From: a bacterium
GTDB lineage: Bacteria; 4484-113; JAFGCY01
Direction of reading: 5' to 3'
DNA length: 64,000 nucleotides
NCBI GenBank assembly: GCA_020849855.1
Contig: JADZFO010000005.1
Location: 1 to 64,000 of the forward strand
Shown here: positions 24,655 through 31,739 of the stretch, one piece after another
How positions within the stretch are numbered: position 1 is the first letter of the stretch
Layout: every line of letters begins with the position of its first letter
Program-made: the position numbers and the translations under genes
Notes under the pieces: model-generated
Seen by the model: the letters and a program-made list of their open reading frames with translations, nothing else
What the model was told of the DNA's origin: nothing
Databases searched by the model: none

Positions 24655-25140
24655 TCAACCCCTGATTTCCGCATACTCCTGGGGCGTCAGGCCGAGGCTC
24701 TGGGCCACCGAAAGCTCGTCGGCGGAGAGCTGCGGCGTCCCGCCGGTCGCCGGCGCATCGCCGCAGACGCAGCCGCTGACATAGCTGCAGGGGATGGCCG
24801 CCAGCACGTCCTTCAGCACCGCGGCGAAGGAGAGCCGCTGCCCCGAGGGCAGGCTGACCATCACGCCCTGTTCCTCGGCGCTCACCAGGGCCTCCTCGAT
24901 GCCGGCATACTCCATCGCCGGGGTGAGCTGGCCGGAGGCGCGCAGCTCAGAAAGCAGGGCCGCCACCTCGCGGCGCTTCTGCTCGCTCTTCAGGCGCTGC
25001 AGCTCCTCGCGCAGACGGGCGTTCTCCTCCGCCAGGGGGTCGGGCGGAGCCGGCGCCGGCGCTGCCGCGGAAACGGCTGCCGCCGCGGCCGCAGCAAGCT
25101 GCTCCTCTTCGGGGCTGCTGACAGTGATTACGGTATCCAT
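24655..25140 (-). CDS. Phage scaffold-like protein
   Basis: A 161-residue protein between portal and capsid-type genes. It has an Ala/Pro-rich N-terminus and a coiled-coil stretch (DPLAEENARLREELQRLKSEQKRREVAALLSEL). The C-terminal ELSVAQSLGLTPQEYAEIRG resembles the end of Mu-type gpI/scaffold proteins, which closes with a short helix. No protease motif is visible, so this is probably only the scaffold part. The ATG at 25140 is chosen because the longer upstream frame is repeat-derived. Confidence 0.65.
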   Translation of the reverse strand: MDTVITVSSPEEEQLAAAAAAAVSAAAPAPAPPDPLAEENARLREELQRLKSEQKRREVAALLSELRASGQLTPAMEYAGIEEALVSAEEQGVMVSLPSGQRLSFAAVLKDVLAAIPCSYVSGCVCGDAPATGGTPQLSADELSVAQSLGLTPQEYAEIRG

Positions 25141-25154
25141 AGGGTGTCCTCCTT

Positions 25155-25215
25155 TCTTGTAGGGTGCAGGCGTGCCTGCACCTGACTGCTGGTGCACGCA
25201 CGCGTGCACCCTACA
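25155..25215. repeat. GTAGGGTGCAGG palindrome
   Basis: GTAGGGTGCAGGCGTGCCTG (from about 25159) pairs internally, and GTGCACGCACGCGTGCACCC followed by TAC closes the element at about 25214. The same element occurs at about 39508-39578 and half of it at about 40480. Confidence 0.75.
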
Positions 25216-25246
25216 GGGATAAGGTGGGCGGGTATTCGATCCGCCT

Positions 25247-26749
25247 CTAGTCGCCGCTTCCGTGGGCGCTGCTGCCGGGCTTCCTGCCATAGCGCGCATA
25301 CATTTCCGTCTCGTCCTGGTAGAGGCCGCGCTCGGCGAAGAAGCGGTCGATCTCCAGCTGCAGGGCCAGGTCACTGCTGCGCGGCGGGCTGAGCTGCCAG
25401 CGTGGCAGGGCCTCGCCGGGGCCGAAGTTGAGCTCCACGATCCAGGGGATGAGCTGGCCGTTGACAAGGGCCATCAGGGCCTGGGCATCGCAGCGCACGA
25501 TGTCACCGCGCACGGCCAGGTGCACCTCGCCCAGGCTGCGCGCACCGCGCTCGCCGGCTTCGACGGTCAGGGTCTGGCCCAGCAGCGCCTTGCTCATCTC
25601 CTCGTTGCAAAAGTGCAGCAGCTCGCTGTAGGTCTGCACCGTGCCGCTGCGCTGCGCCTCCAGCAGGCTCAGCTGCACGCCCTCGGGCAGCACCAGCCCC
25701 GTCTCCTGCTGCAGGCCGGCGATGACGCGCTTATAGCCGCGCTTCTCGCGCTCGGTGGCGCCCAGGGGGTACTGCAGCACTGCCGTCGGCGCACCGAACT
25801 TCTCGCAGTACATCACCCAGTACTTCAGGGCGTGGCGCTTGAACCAGGCCAGCCACCAGACCGGCCGCAGCAGGGGCTGGCCATAGGGGTTCTCGAAGCG
25901 GCCATAGGGCGAAAAAAGCAGCAGCTTGCGCGGCGGCAGGGCCTCGCCCTCCACCGGCGCGCTGCTGGTCAGCAGGCGGGCCTCAAAGCCGCCCTCGCGC
26001 AGGGCAAAGACGAACCTGCGCGGATGGCGCGAGCGCAGCTCAGCCGGAACTACACAGGTTACAGGGGACAGGTTACAGGTTACAGGAAGAGCGCCGGTGT
26101 AGTTCCCACCGCATTCATCTTCCCTCTTTGCTGTCCCCTGTCCCCTGTTCCCTGTAACCTGAGCTGCCGGAGGCAGCTCTCTCCTTTCCCAGATCACCTC
26201 GCTGACCGCGAAGCCATAGGCAATCGCGTCCAGCAGCTCCGCCAGGTCGCGCTCGAAGCCGCCGCCCTTTACCCCCGGCGCGCTGCCGGCGCTGCCGATG
26301 CCCTCCAGCGCGGCCTCGACAAAGTCGGCGACGGCGCGGGCGCGGGGCGTGTCATCCGCCGGCTGCACGCTGCGCTCCCAGCCCAGCACCGCGGCCTTGC
26401 GCTGGGCCAGCAGGGCGGCCAGATGGGCGTCCTTGTCCAGCGCTTCCTCGAAAAGTCCATAAGGCCAGGCATAGGCGCTGTCAGGCTGCTGCTGCGCCAG
26501 CAGCGGGTCGCGGTTGGGCAGCACCGCGCCCGCGCGGCCGAAACTGAGCAGATGCTCGTGCAGGTCGGAGCTTATTGAGGCCGCCTCTGCGAAGAGAAAG
26601 TCCTGCGTCCTGGGCCCTGCGGAATCGTCCTTAGTCCAGAGTCCTGCGTCCCCTGAGGCAAGAGCACTTCCATCTCCCGACAGGGGCGCATCGGCTTCAG
26701 CTCCGCCGCCTGTATAAGTCAGTTGTTTCTTCTTCGGGAAAAACCACAT
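25247..26749 (-). CDS. Portal protein, Mu gp29-like (DUF935)
   Basis: A 500-residue DUF935-type portal. Typical blocks: an N-terminal SFGRAGAVLPNRDPLLA region, EVIWERRE, and the RFVFALREGGFEARLL strand. FENPYGQPLLRPVWWLAWFKRHALKYWVMYCEKFGAPTAV is characteristic of the family, as is LIPWIVELNFG with FFAERGLYQDE at the C-terminus. About 38 residues near 195-235 (from GNRGQGTAKRED to NLSPVTCVV) are coded by an inserted heptamer palindrome. The ATG at 26749 has a GAGG ribosome site; a GTG at 26764 is also possible. Confidence 0.85.
   Translation of the reverse strand: MWFFPKKKQLTYTGGGAEADAPLSGDGSALASGDAGLWTKDDSAGPRTQDFLFAEAASISSDLHEHLLSFGRAGAVLPNRDPLLAQQQPDSAYAWPYGLFEEALDKDAHLAALLAQRKAAVLGWERSVQPADDTPRARAVADFVEAALEGIGSAGSAPGVKGGGFERDLAELLDAIAYGFAVSEVIWERRELPPAAQVTGNRGQGTAKREDECGGNYTGALPVTCNLSPVTCVVPAELRSRHPRRFVFALREGGFEARLLTSSAPVEGEALPPRKLLLFSPYGRFENPYGQPLLRPVWWLAWFKRHALKYWVMYCEKFGAPTAVLQYPLGATEREKRGYKRVIAGLQQETGLVLPEGVQLSLLEAQRSGTVQTYSELLHFCNEEMSKALLGQTLTVEAGERGARSLGEVHLAVRGDIVRCDAQALMALVNGQLIPWIVELNFGPGEALPRWQLSPPRSSDLALQLEIDRFFAERGLYQDETEMYARYGRKPGSSAHGSGD
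26050..26162. repeat. Heptamer palindrome inserted in frame in the portal gene
   Basis: The left arm (26054-26086) has 7-base units GGTTACA, GGGGACA, GGTTACA, GGTTACA. The right arm (26131-26160) is the inverse: CTGTCCC, CTGTCCC, CTGTTCC, CTGTAAC. They enclose about 45 bases. Portal-family sequence resumes on both sides in the same frame. Confidence 0.8.
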
Positions 26750-26867
26750 GTCAACCTCACTCACTCCGAGCTGTATCTACTTCTATGCGGAGGAACTGCT
26801 TCCTCTCCAGGACGCAGGACTCAGGACTCAGGACAACCGCTTCGGCTTCCCAGGACGCAGGATTCGC
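26605..26867. repeat. GTCCTGC/CAGGACT heptamer pair around the portal start
   Basis: GTCCTGCGTCCTGGG and GTCCAGAGTCCTGCGTCC (about 26605-26655) lie inside the portal N-terminal coding region. CAGGACGCAGGACTCAGGAC (about 26808-26845) lies upstream of the portal start. The arms are mutually inverse and share the word used near 4566. No gene is in 26750-26867. Confidence 0.65.
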
Positions 26868-28892
26868 TTAGAACCTCCGCATCACACTTCTCTCCCGGCG
26901 CTCTTCCCCGCCTTCAACTTCGCGCCGGCCCGTCCCCAGGCTCAGGGCGCATTCGATGGCCCGGGCCAGGGCGTCAAGCTGGTCGTCATGCGCGCCGGAG
27001 GGATACTCCGCCGCTTCGCGGCGCAGCTCCGCGGCCCAGGCCGCGCTGGCCGGCAGCAGCACGCGGCCCTCGGAAACATGCCGCGCCATCGCCTCAATGC
27101 GCAGGGCCTTGGCGCGGGTCTCGCGCATCGACAGCACGGGCATGCCGCGGCTCAGGGCGCACTGGCTCAGGGCCTGCTGGTAGGCGACGGCCTCGATGCC
27201 GACCATCCGCGCGCGCCAGTGTTCGCTCATGCGCTCGGCGGCCTCCAGCTGGCGGGCGAAGCTCATGTGCGCGCGGCGCAGCTCCAGGACGAAGATCCGT
27301 GGCTGGCGCCGGGCCAGGGTCTCGGGGCCCTCGATGCCGTCGGCCGCGGCGCTGTCGATATCCGGCTGGTACAGCCCGACGGCGGCGATGGCGCAGTAGT
27401 CGTGACCGGGCTGCGCGCCGCCGGGGCCGCCGATGGCCGGGTCGATGCCCAGGGCCACGCTCAGCTCCTCACCCTCGTAGTACCAGCCGTCGGGGCCGAG
27501 GCTGAGGCCGGAGCGCGGGTAGACCCGCCAGTCGCTGTCGCTGAAGACCAGCAGCTCGCGGCTGAAGGGCTGGTTCATGTACTCCTGGGCGAAGGCCCGC
27601 GCGCCGATCTCCGCGCGCCGCGCCTGCAGCGCGGCCAAGCTCCAGCGCTGGGGCCACAGCGGGCGCTCCTGCTCATCCAGGGCGGCCAGTCTGATCACCT
27701 GCCAGCTTGTCGAGCCTGGCGGCGAAGTGTTCACGCTCCCCGGTCGAAAGTCGAGTGCGCTCTGCTCAAGAACCGAGCAGATGCCTTCCGGGCTGCTCCA
27801 CTTCTCAGTCAGGTGACTGGCTTGTGCTGCGCTGGCTTGCGGCGCATTCGACCTGCGACCTTCGAGCTGCGACAGCGCCGCGTCGGCGGCCTTCTCCTCC
27901 AGCCACTGCGCAAGCACGCTGTCATGGCGCAGCAGGGTGCCCAGCCAGACCAGCGAGCCGCGGGTGACATCCAGGCTGTTCAGCAGCGCGCTGTCACACC
28001 AGTCGCGCAGGCGCCGGCGGGAGAGCGGGCTGGCCACCGAGAGGTCGTCCTCGGGGTCGTCAAGGATGATCAGGTCCGGGCGGAGGCCGCCAAAGAGCTG
28101 GCCGCGGACCTTCGAGCCGAAGCCCAGGGCCCGCACCCGCGAGCCGCAGGCCAGCACGATCTCGCTGTCGCCGTAGGCCACCCTGTGGCCCTTGCGGTCG
28201 ATCAACGGCGCGATGCCGCTGCCGCAGAGCAGGCGCAGCAGGGGGTTGCCCTCCAGCTCGGCGACCACCAGGCGCAGCTTCGCGCTGGCCTCCTGCTGGT
28301 TAGCCCCGATGATCAGGATATTGCGCTTGCGCAGGGGGGCAGGCACACCCGCGCGCGGCCGGCCGCCTGCCCCAGGTCCGATATGATCCGGGGCGGGCCC
28401 CCGGCCCAGGCGTGGACGGTGTCTCAGACCGGCACGTGCCCCGGAAGAAGTGCTCGCGGCGTTTAAGGCGCCGGCCGCGCGGCGGGTGTTTCCATGCTTG
28501 GGCGGCAGGTGCCCGCCCACCCTGGCGCTGAGGCGCCGGGCCGGCAGGACGCTGCCCTGTGAAGCGGCCGCTGCCTCCTGCTTCTGCTGCTCGCCCCAGT
28601 CCAGGGCGGCGAGGCAGAGCTCGCGCAGCACCAGGCTGACCGTACCCAGGGTGCTCTTGCCATGCTCGCGGGGCAGGGCCCCCAGCAGGCGTCCGCCGGG
28701 CTGCAGGGCCTGGTCCAGTCGGCTGCAGAGGCCGTACTGGAATTCGGCGAGGCCTGAGCCCAGCAGGTGCGCCAGCAGCAGGCAGGCGAAGGCGCAGAGC
28801 GATCCGCCGCGCAGCCAGGCCCAGCGCAGGCCCTGCTCCGCGCTTAGCTGGCGGCTGAGGGCGTCTTGCACAGGCTGTATGTCTGGCTGCAT
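26868..28892 (-). CDS. Terminase large subunit
   Basis: A 674-residue packaging motor. ATPase motifs: a P-loop LPREHGKST at about 73-81 and Walker B LIILDDPEDD at about 275-283. The coupling SLVWLGTLLRHDS follows. The C-terminal RNase H-like nuclease is indicated by GIDPAIG, an E in MVGIEAVAYQQAL, and DDQLDALARAI. Two blocks look inserted: about residues 104-187 (Gly/Arg/Pro-rich, between the P-loop and the next strand RKRNILIIGAN) and about 341-383, coded by a TCGAC heptamer palindrome. Both keep the frame. It packages DNA into heads with the portal coded next. Confidence 0.88.
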   Translation of the reverse strand: MQPDIQPVQDALSRQLSAEQGLRWAWLRGGSLCAFACLLLAHLLGSGLAEFQYGLCSRLDQALQPGGRLLGALPREHGKSTLGTVSLVLRELCLAALDWGEQQKQEAAAASQGSVLPARRLSARVGGHLPPKHGNTRRAAGALNAASTSSGARAGLRHRPRLGRGPAPDHIGPGAGGRPRAGVPAPLRKRNILIIGANQQEASAKLRLVVAELEGNPLLRLLCGSGIAPLIDRKGHRVAYGDSEIVLACGSRVRALGFGSKVRGQLFGGLRPDLIILDDPEDDLSVASPLSRRRLRDWCDSALLNSLDVTRGSLVWLGTLLRHDSVLAQWLEEKAADAALSQLEGRRSNAPQASAAQASHLTEKWSSPEGICSVLEQSALDFRPGSVNTSPPGSTSWQVIRLAALDEQERPLWPQRWSLAALQARRAEIGARAFAQEYMNQPFSRELLVFSDSDWRVYPRSGLSLGPDGWYYEGEELSVALGIDPAIGGPGGAQPGHDYCAIAAVGLYQPDIDSAAADGIEGPETLARRQPRIFVLELRRAHMSFARQLEAAERMSEHWRARMVGIEAVAYQQALSQCALSRGMPVLSMRETRAKALRIEAMARHVSEGRVLLPASAAWAAELRREAAEYPSGAHDDQLDALARAIECALSLGTGRREVEGGEERRERSVMRRF
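27742..27873. repeat. GTCGAAG palindrome inserted in frame in the terminase gene
   Basis: GGTCGAAAGTCGAGTGCG at 27742-27759 and the inverse GCGCATTCGACCTGCGACC with TTCGAGC near 27842-27873 enclose about 85 bases. On the coding strand the arm reads LEGRRSN. The element lies between conserved ATPase and nuclease parts. Confidence 0.75.
28331..28583. other. Apparent in-frame insertion in the terminase ATPase domain
   Basis: About 84 codons between AALDWGEQQ and RKRNILIIGAN, where terminases normally pass directly from the P-loop helix to the next strand. It is very GC-rich with several short inverted repeats (GGCGGGCCCCCGGCC). It is not clearly one of the heptamer families. It could be a genuine subfamily insertion. 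Confidence 0.4.
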
Positions 28893-28984
28893 GTCGCTGT
28901 GTCTCCTTTGGCGCTCGGGCGCGGCGGCGGACCAGCCCCCGGGGCTGGCGGCGGTTGATCAGGTATCGGCTTTAATGCCCGGGC

Positions 28985-29515
28985 TCAGCCGCAGGCGGGT
29001 CTGTCGTTGCTGAGGCTTTCCAGTGCTGCGGCCTCGGCCTCGATGGCGTCCAGCAGCGCCTTGCTGCGCTCGCGGGCGCGGGCCAGGCTGTCGCCTTCCG
29101 GCGCGGGCCACAGCAGGGCGGCCAGCCCGGCGCTGTAGCTATCGGGCCCGGGTGGCAGGGGCTCAGCCGGCGCTTCGAAGTCCTCGTCGTTGCAGATCCA
29201 GGCCGGCATCTTGTCCAGCGCGCGGATCAAGGCGCCCAGTTCCGCGCCGCTGCGGGCCTGCAGGGCCAGGCCGGCGATGCGCGCCCGCACCAGCGAGCCC
29301 AGGCGGCGGAAGCTCAGGCGGCTGCCGATCAGCTCCAGCAGCAGGCCGGGCTCCGGTGTGCTGCCCGGCGGCAGGCCCTCAAGCAGGCCGGCGGCGCGGG
29401 CCCAGTCGCTAAGCTCGACCCGCTGCTCCGGCCCGGCTTCGCTTGGCTGCAGTGCAGCGCCATGGCCAGGCCCGGACGCTTCATGCTCAGGCGCGCCTCG
29501 CGCGCGGCCGGGCAT
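28985..29515 (-). CDS. Protein of unknown function, possible terminase small subunit
   Basis: A 176-residue, largely helical protein upstream of the terminase large subunit. The visible sequence is Leu/Ala/Glu-rich (LSDWARAAGLLEGL, LIGSRLSFRRLGSLVRARIAGLAL, SGAELGALIRALDKMPAWI). I recognise no family. The position suggests a small terminase subunit. Its ATG overlaps the TGA of the XRE gene by one base, so both are probably co-translated. Confidence 0.5.
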   Translation of the reverse strand: MPGRARGAPEHEASGPGHGAALQPSEAGPEQRVELSDWARAAGLLEGLPPGSTPEPGLLLELIGSRLSFRRLGSLVRARIAGLALQARSGAELGALIRALDKMPAWICNDEDFEAPAEPLPPGPDSYSAGLAALLWPAPEGDSLARARERSKALLDAIEAEAAALESLSNDRPACG

Positions 29516-29766
29516 CAGGCCTGCTCCCGCAGCTGCTCTTCCAGCAGCCGGGCCGGGGCCTGGAAGACCTGCGGAAAGACATGCCAGGTCTCAAGCTTCA
29601 GGCCCAGGGCCTGGCTGAGGGCCTGGGTGACTCGGCCGGCCACGCCGACGCTGGGCAGGCGGCGCTCCTGTTCCAGGTGGGCCAGGGTGGCCCTGGAAAC
29701 CCGGGCCCGCAGGGCCAGCTGACGCTGCGAAAGGCCCGCGCTGTATCTCCAGTCTCGCAAACTCAT
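29515..29766 (-). CDS. XRE-type helix-turn-helix regulator
   Basis: An 83-residue protein whose first 55 residues are a Cro/C1-type HTH (LRDWRYSAGLSQRQLALRARVSRATLAHLEQERRLPSVG). It is divergent from the repressor and is the first gene of the leftward late operon, so it may act as a Cro-like or late-operon regulator. It overlaps the next gene by one base. Confidence 0.85.
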   Translation of the reverse strand: MSLRDWRYSAGLSQRQLALRARVSRATLAHLEQERRLPSVGVAGRVTQALSQALGLKLETWHVFPQVFQAPARLLEEQLREQA

Positions 29767-29804
29767 AAGTAGTAGTTCCTCCCCTGCGCCTGCCTAAGCG
29801 TCAC

Positions 29805-29905
29805 ATTGACTAAATATGCAGTCAGCACAAAAGCAGCATAACAGCATAAATAAGATTGTCAAGAGGCAATCTTTGTGTTATCATAAGTGAGCCAGCAGGC
29901 AAATC
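29805..29905. promoter_or_regulatory. Divergent promoter/operator region of the phage switch
   Basis: The rightward promoter is TTGTCA (29856-29861), a 17-base spacer and TATCAT (29879-29884). The leftward promoter has TTGACA on the complement of 29858-29863 and TATGCT 16 bases further. The two -35 boxes overlap. Two inverted repeats share one layout: TGACT-8-AGTCA near 29807-29824 and GATTG-8-CAATC at 29854-29871, the second covering both -35 boxes. The stretch is the most AT-rich of the cluster. Confidence 0.7.
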
Positions 29906-30781
29906 ATGGCAACTCACGGGGAAGTCAATATGTCCGGACAGGACAGTCTGGCCCGCAGCGCGGGTCTGCTGCTGCGGGTCCTGCGCATGCGCGCCGGGCT
30001 GGATCAGGCCGCGATTGCCCAGAGCCTGCAGGTCAGCCAGAGCCGGGTCTCACGCTGGGAGCGTGGTCAGGGCCTGCCGGACAGCGCCCAGCTGGGGATC
30101 TGGCTGGCGGCCTGCCGCTGTGAAGAGCAGACGGCGCAGGAGCTGCCGGGCCTGCTGGAGCGGGCCGGGGAGGACAACTCTGCGGCTGTGCTGGGACTGC
30201 GGCGTCTGCTGCTGTCCACCCTCGGCGCTGGCGCGGGCGCGGGCGGCATGGGGGGCGTGGACGCCGGGCCGCAGGCCGGAACGCCGGGCGGGCCGCAGGC
30301 GGGCATGGCGGAGTCCTATGACACCAGCGTGCCCTACTTCGCCGCCGTCGCCGCCGGGCTTGGCGAGGTGCAGGCCCCGCGCTATGGCCCGCAGGCCCAT
30401 ATCCCCGTCCCCGCCGATGTGCTGCGCCGCGACCCGGGCGCTTATGCCCTGCGCGTGCGCGGGGACTCCATGCTGCCGCTGCTGGCGGAGGGGGACATCG
30501 TGGTGGTCTCGCCGCGCGCGGCGGTCTTTGAGGGCTGCATTGTGGCGGCGCGGGTCGACCCCGACGGAGACGTGGTGAAGCAGTACCGCCGCCTGCCCGA
30601 CGGCCGGGTGCAGCTGGTGCCGCTGAACAGCGCCTATCCCCTGGTCACTCTGCGCGCAGCGCGTGAAGCCATCTCAGCGCTGGCCGATCTCGGTCTGAGC
30701 GTGCCACCCGACGCCCTGGAGCGCGAAGGCCAGGAGGGCCAGCTCTGGGGCCGGGTGGTACTGCAGCTGCGCGAGCTCTAG
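29906..30781 (+). CDS. LexA/CI-type phage repressor (XRE HTH plus S24 peptidase)
   Basis: A 291-residue repressor. The N-terminal HTH is LLLRVLRMRAGLDQAAIAQSLQVSQSRVSRWERG. A Gly/Pro-rich hinge (about 108-135) leads to a C-terminal S24 self-cleavage domain with the nucleophile Ser at about 188 (RVRGDSMLPLLAEGDIVVV) and the general base Lys at about 225 (VVKQYRRL), the same 37-residue spacing as in LexA. It probably keeps the late operon silent until DNA damage. The ATG at 29906 is used; one at 29930 has a GGGGAAG site and is possible. It meets the lipoprotein gene tail to tail. Confidence 0.9.
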   Translation: MATHGEVNMSGQDSLARSAGLLLRVLRMRAGLDQAAIAQSLQVSQSRVSRWERGQGLPDSAQLGIWLAACRCEEQTAQELPGLLERAGEDNSAAVLGLRRLLLSTLGAGAGAGGMGGVDAGPQAGTPGGPQAGMAESYDTSVPYFAAVAAGLGEVQAPRYGPQAHIPVPADVLRRDPGAYALRVRGDSMLPLLAEGDIVVVSPRAAVFEGCIVAARVDPDGDVVKQYRRLPDGRVQLVPLNSAYPLVTLRAAREAISALADLGLSVPPDALEREGQEGQLWGRVVLQLREL

Positions 30782-30786
30782 GCCGC

Positions 30787-31605
30787 CTAGCGGATCTCGG
30801 CGTCGGCGCTGCTGCGCAGCATGATGCGGCCGAGGCCGAAGGGCGATGCGGCATCCGCTGCCTCGCGGCTGGCGGAGCTGGAGCCGGCGGCCGGGGCGAA
30901 GGTGATGGTCGCCAGCACGCCGTCGCCATCCACGCCCGCGGCGTTGCCCTTGCGGGTGATCGCCACCGGGACAAAGCCGGTCTGGTTGGTCATGTCAAAG
31001 AAGAGGATGTCGCTTTCGGCGCCCAGGAAGGCGCCGGGCGTCGCCTGGATCGGCTCCCAGGCCGAGCTGAAGTTCACCCTGAAAGCGGCCTGGTAGAGGT
31101 CCTCAACATCATTCACCGCGATGGTGCAGATCTTGGCATTGTTCTCGCCGTCTGAAACCGAGAGCGTCACCGGGCTGGCGCCGAAGCTGACCTCGCGGGT
31201 CCTCGTCGCGCTGTCCACGGCCAGGCTGATGGTGGCGCTGCCGGCGGTCGCCGGCACCAGCCAGTAGACATTCGCCTGGGTGGTGGAGATGGTGTCGGCG
31301 CTGGCCGCGCGCGCGGTGTCGCGCAGCACCAGGCTGAAGTCCGGCGGGGTCAGGGACAGGGTTCCGGCGGAGACGTTCCAGGCCTTGGTCAGGCTGCCCG
31401 CATTGCCCCCCGGGGCGGTGATGCTGGCGGAGAGGGTCACCACCGTGCCCGCGGCGGGTGTGCCGGGGTTGAGGTTGATCGAAGTAATCGTCACGGCATT
31501 GCTGCCTCCGCCGCCACCGCAGGCGCTGAGGATCACAGCGGTCAATGCCGCGAGCAGAAGCCCGAGGCCGGTGCGGCAGCTTGCAGCGCGATTGGGAGTC
31601 ATCAT
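30787..31605 (-). CDS. Lipoprotein with a cohesin-like domain
   Basis: A 272-residue exported lipoprotein: signal peptide with lipobox LSAC at about residue 29, then five Gly. Residues about 40-145 are Ig-like (AGTVVTLSASITAPGGNAG, ATISLAVDSATRTREVSF). The C-terminal part (YQAAFRVNFSSAWEPIQATPGAFLG, VPVAITRKGNAAGVDGDGVLATITFAP) has the strand and turn pattern of cohesin/dockerin-binding or carbohydrate-binding cohesin folds. The role is unknown; it may hold a secreted partner at the cell surface. Two adjacent ATGs (31605, 31602) are possible. Confidence 0.65.
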   Translation of the reverse strand: MMTPNRAASCRTGLGLLLAALTAVILSACGGGGGSNAVTITSINLNPGTPAAGTVVTLSASITAPGGNAGSLTKAWNVSAGTLSLTPPDFSLVLRDTARAASADTISTTQANVYWLVPATAGSATISLAVDSATRTREVSFGASPVTLSVSDGENNAKICTIAVNDVEDLYQAAFRVNFSSAWEPIQATPGAFLGAESDILFFDMTNQTGFVPVAITRKGNAAGVDGDGVLATITFAPAAGSSSASREAADAASPFGLGRIMLRSSADAEIR

Positions 31606-31727
31606 TTCCGCCTTGTCAGGTTGGTCAACTCATTCTACCCCAATAGGGGCGCTTCCAGCTTCCCGCAGCACTGGCCGCGCCTGCAGGACGCAGCAAGCGT
31701 GTCCCGGGTTCAGGCGCGCCGCGGTGC

Positions 31728-31733
31728 TACATT
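31728..31733 (+). promoter_or_regulatory. -10 box for a leaderless lipoprotein transcript
   Basis: TACATT ends six bases before the GTG at 31740, with no ribosome site between. Confidence 0.4.
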
Positions 31734-31739
31734 ATTAAT

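Larger units (their letters stand above)
10951..30781. mobile_element. Compact phage-like (possibly GTA-like) particle cluster
   Basis: About 20 kb with a tailed-phage late gene order read leftward: terminase, portal, scaffold, DUF2190, capsid, DUF1320, tail terminator, tail tube, G/GT, tape measure, distal tail, hub, fibre and holin-like protein. A repressor/XRE pair sits at the right end. Portal (gp29-like), capsid (gpT-like) and DUF1320 (gp36-like) point to Mu-type head genes. I recognise no integrase, MuA transposase, replication gene or endolysin, and no att repeats. Most gaps hold chromosomal palindromic repeats, yet the frames are open. This fits a long-resident, perhaps domesticated, cluster; a defective prophage is the alternative. 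Confidence 0.75.

Noticed and set aside
10687..30900. Search for a Mu-type transposase, an integrase or att repeats at the cluster ends
   Set aside because: No DDE or tyrosine recombinase motifs in any frame of the cluster, and no convincing direct repeats at its borders, so an intact mobile prophage is not claimed.
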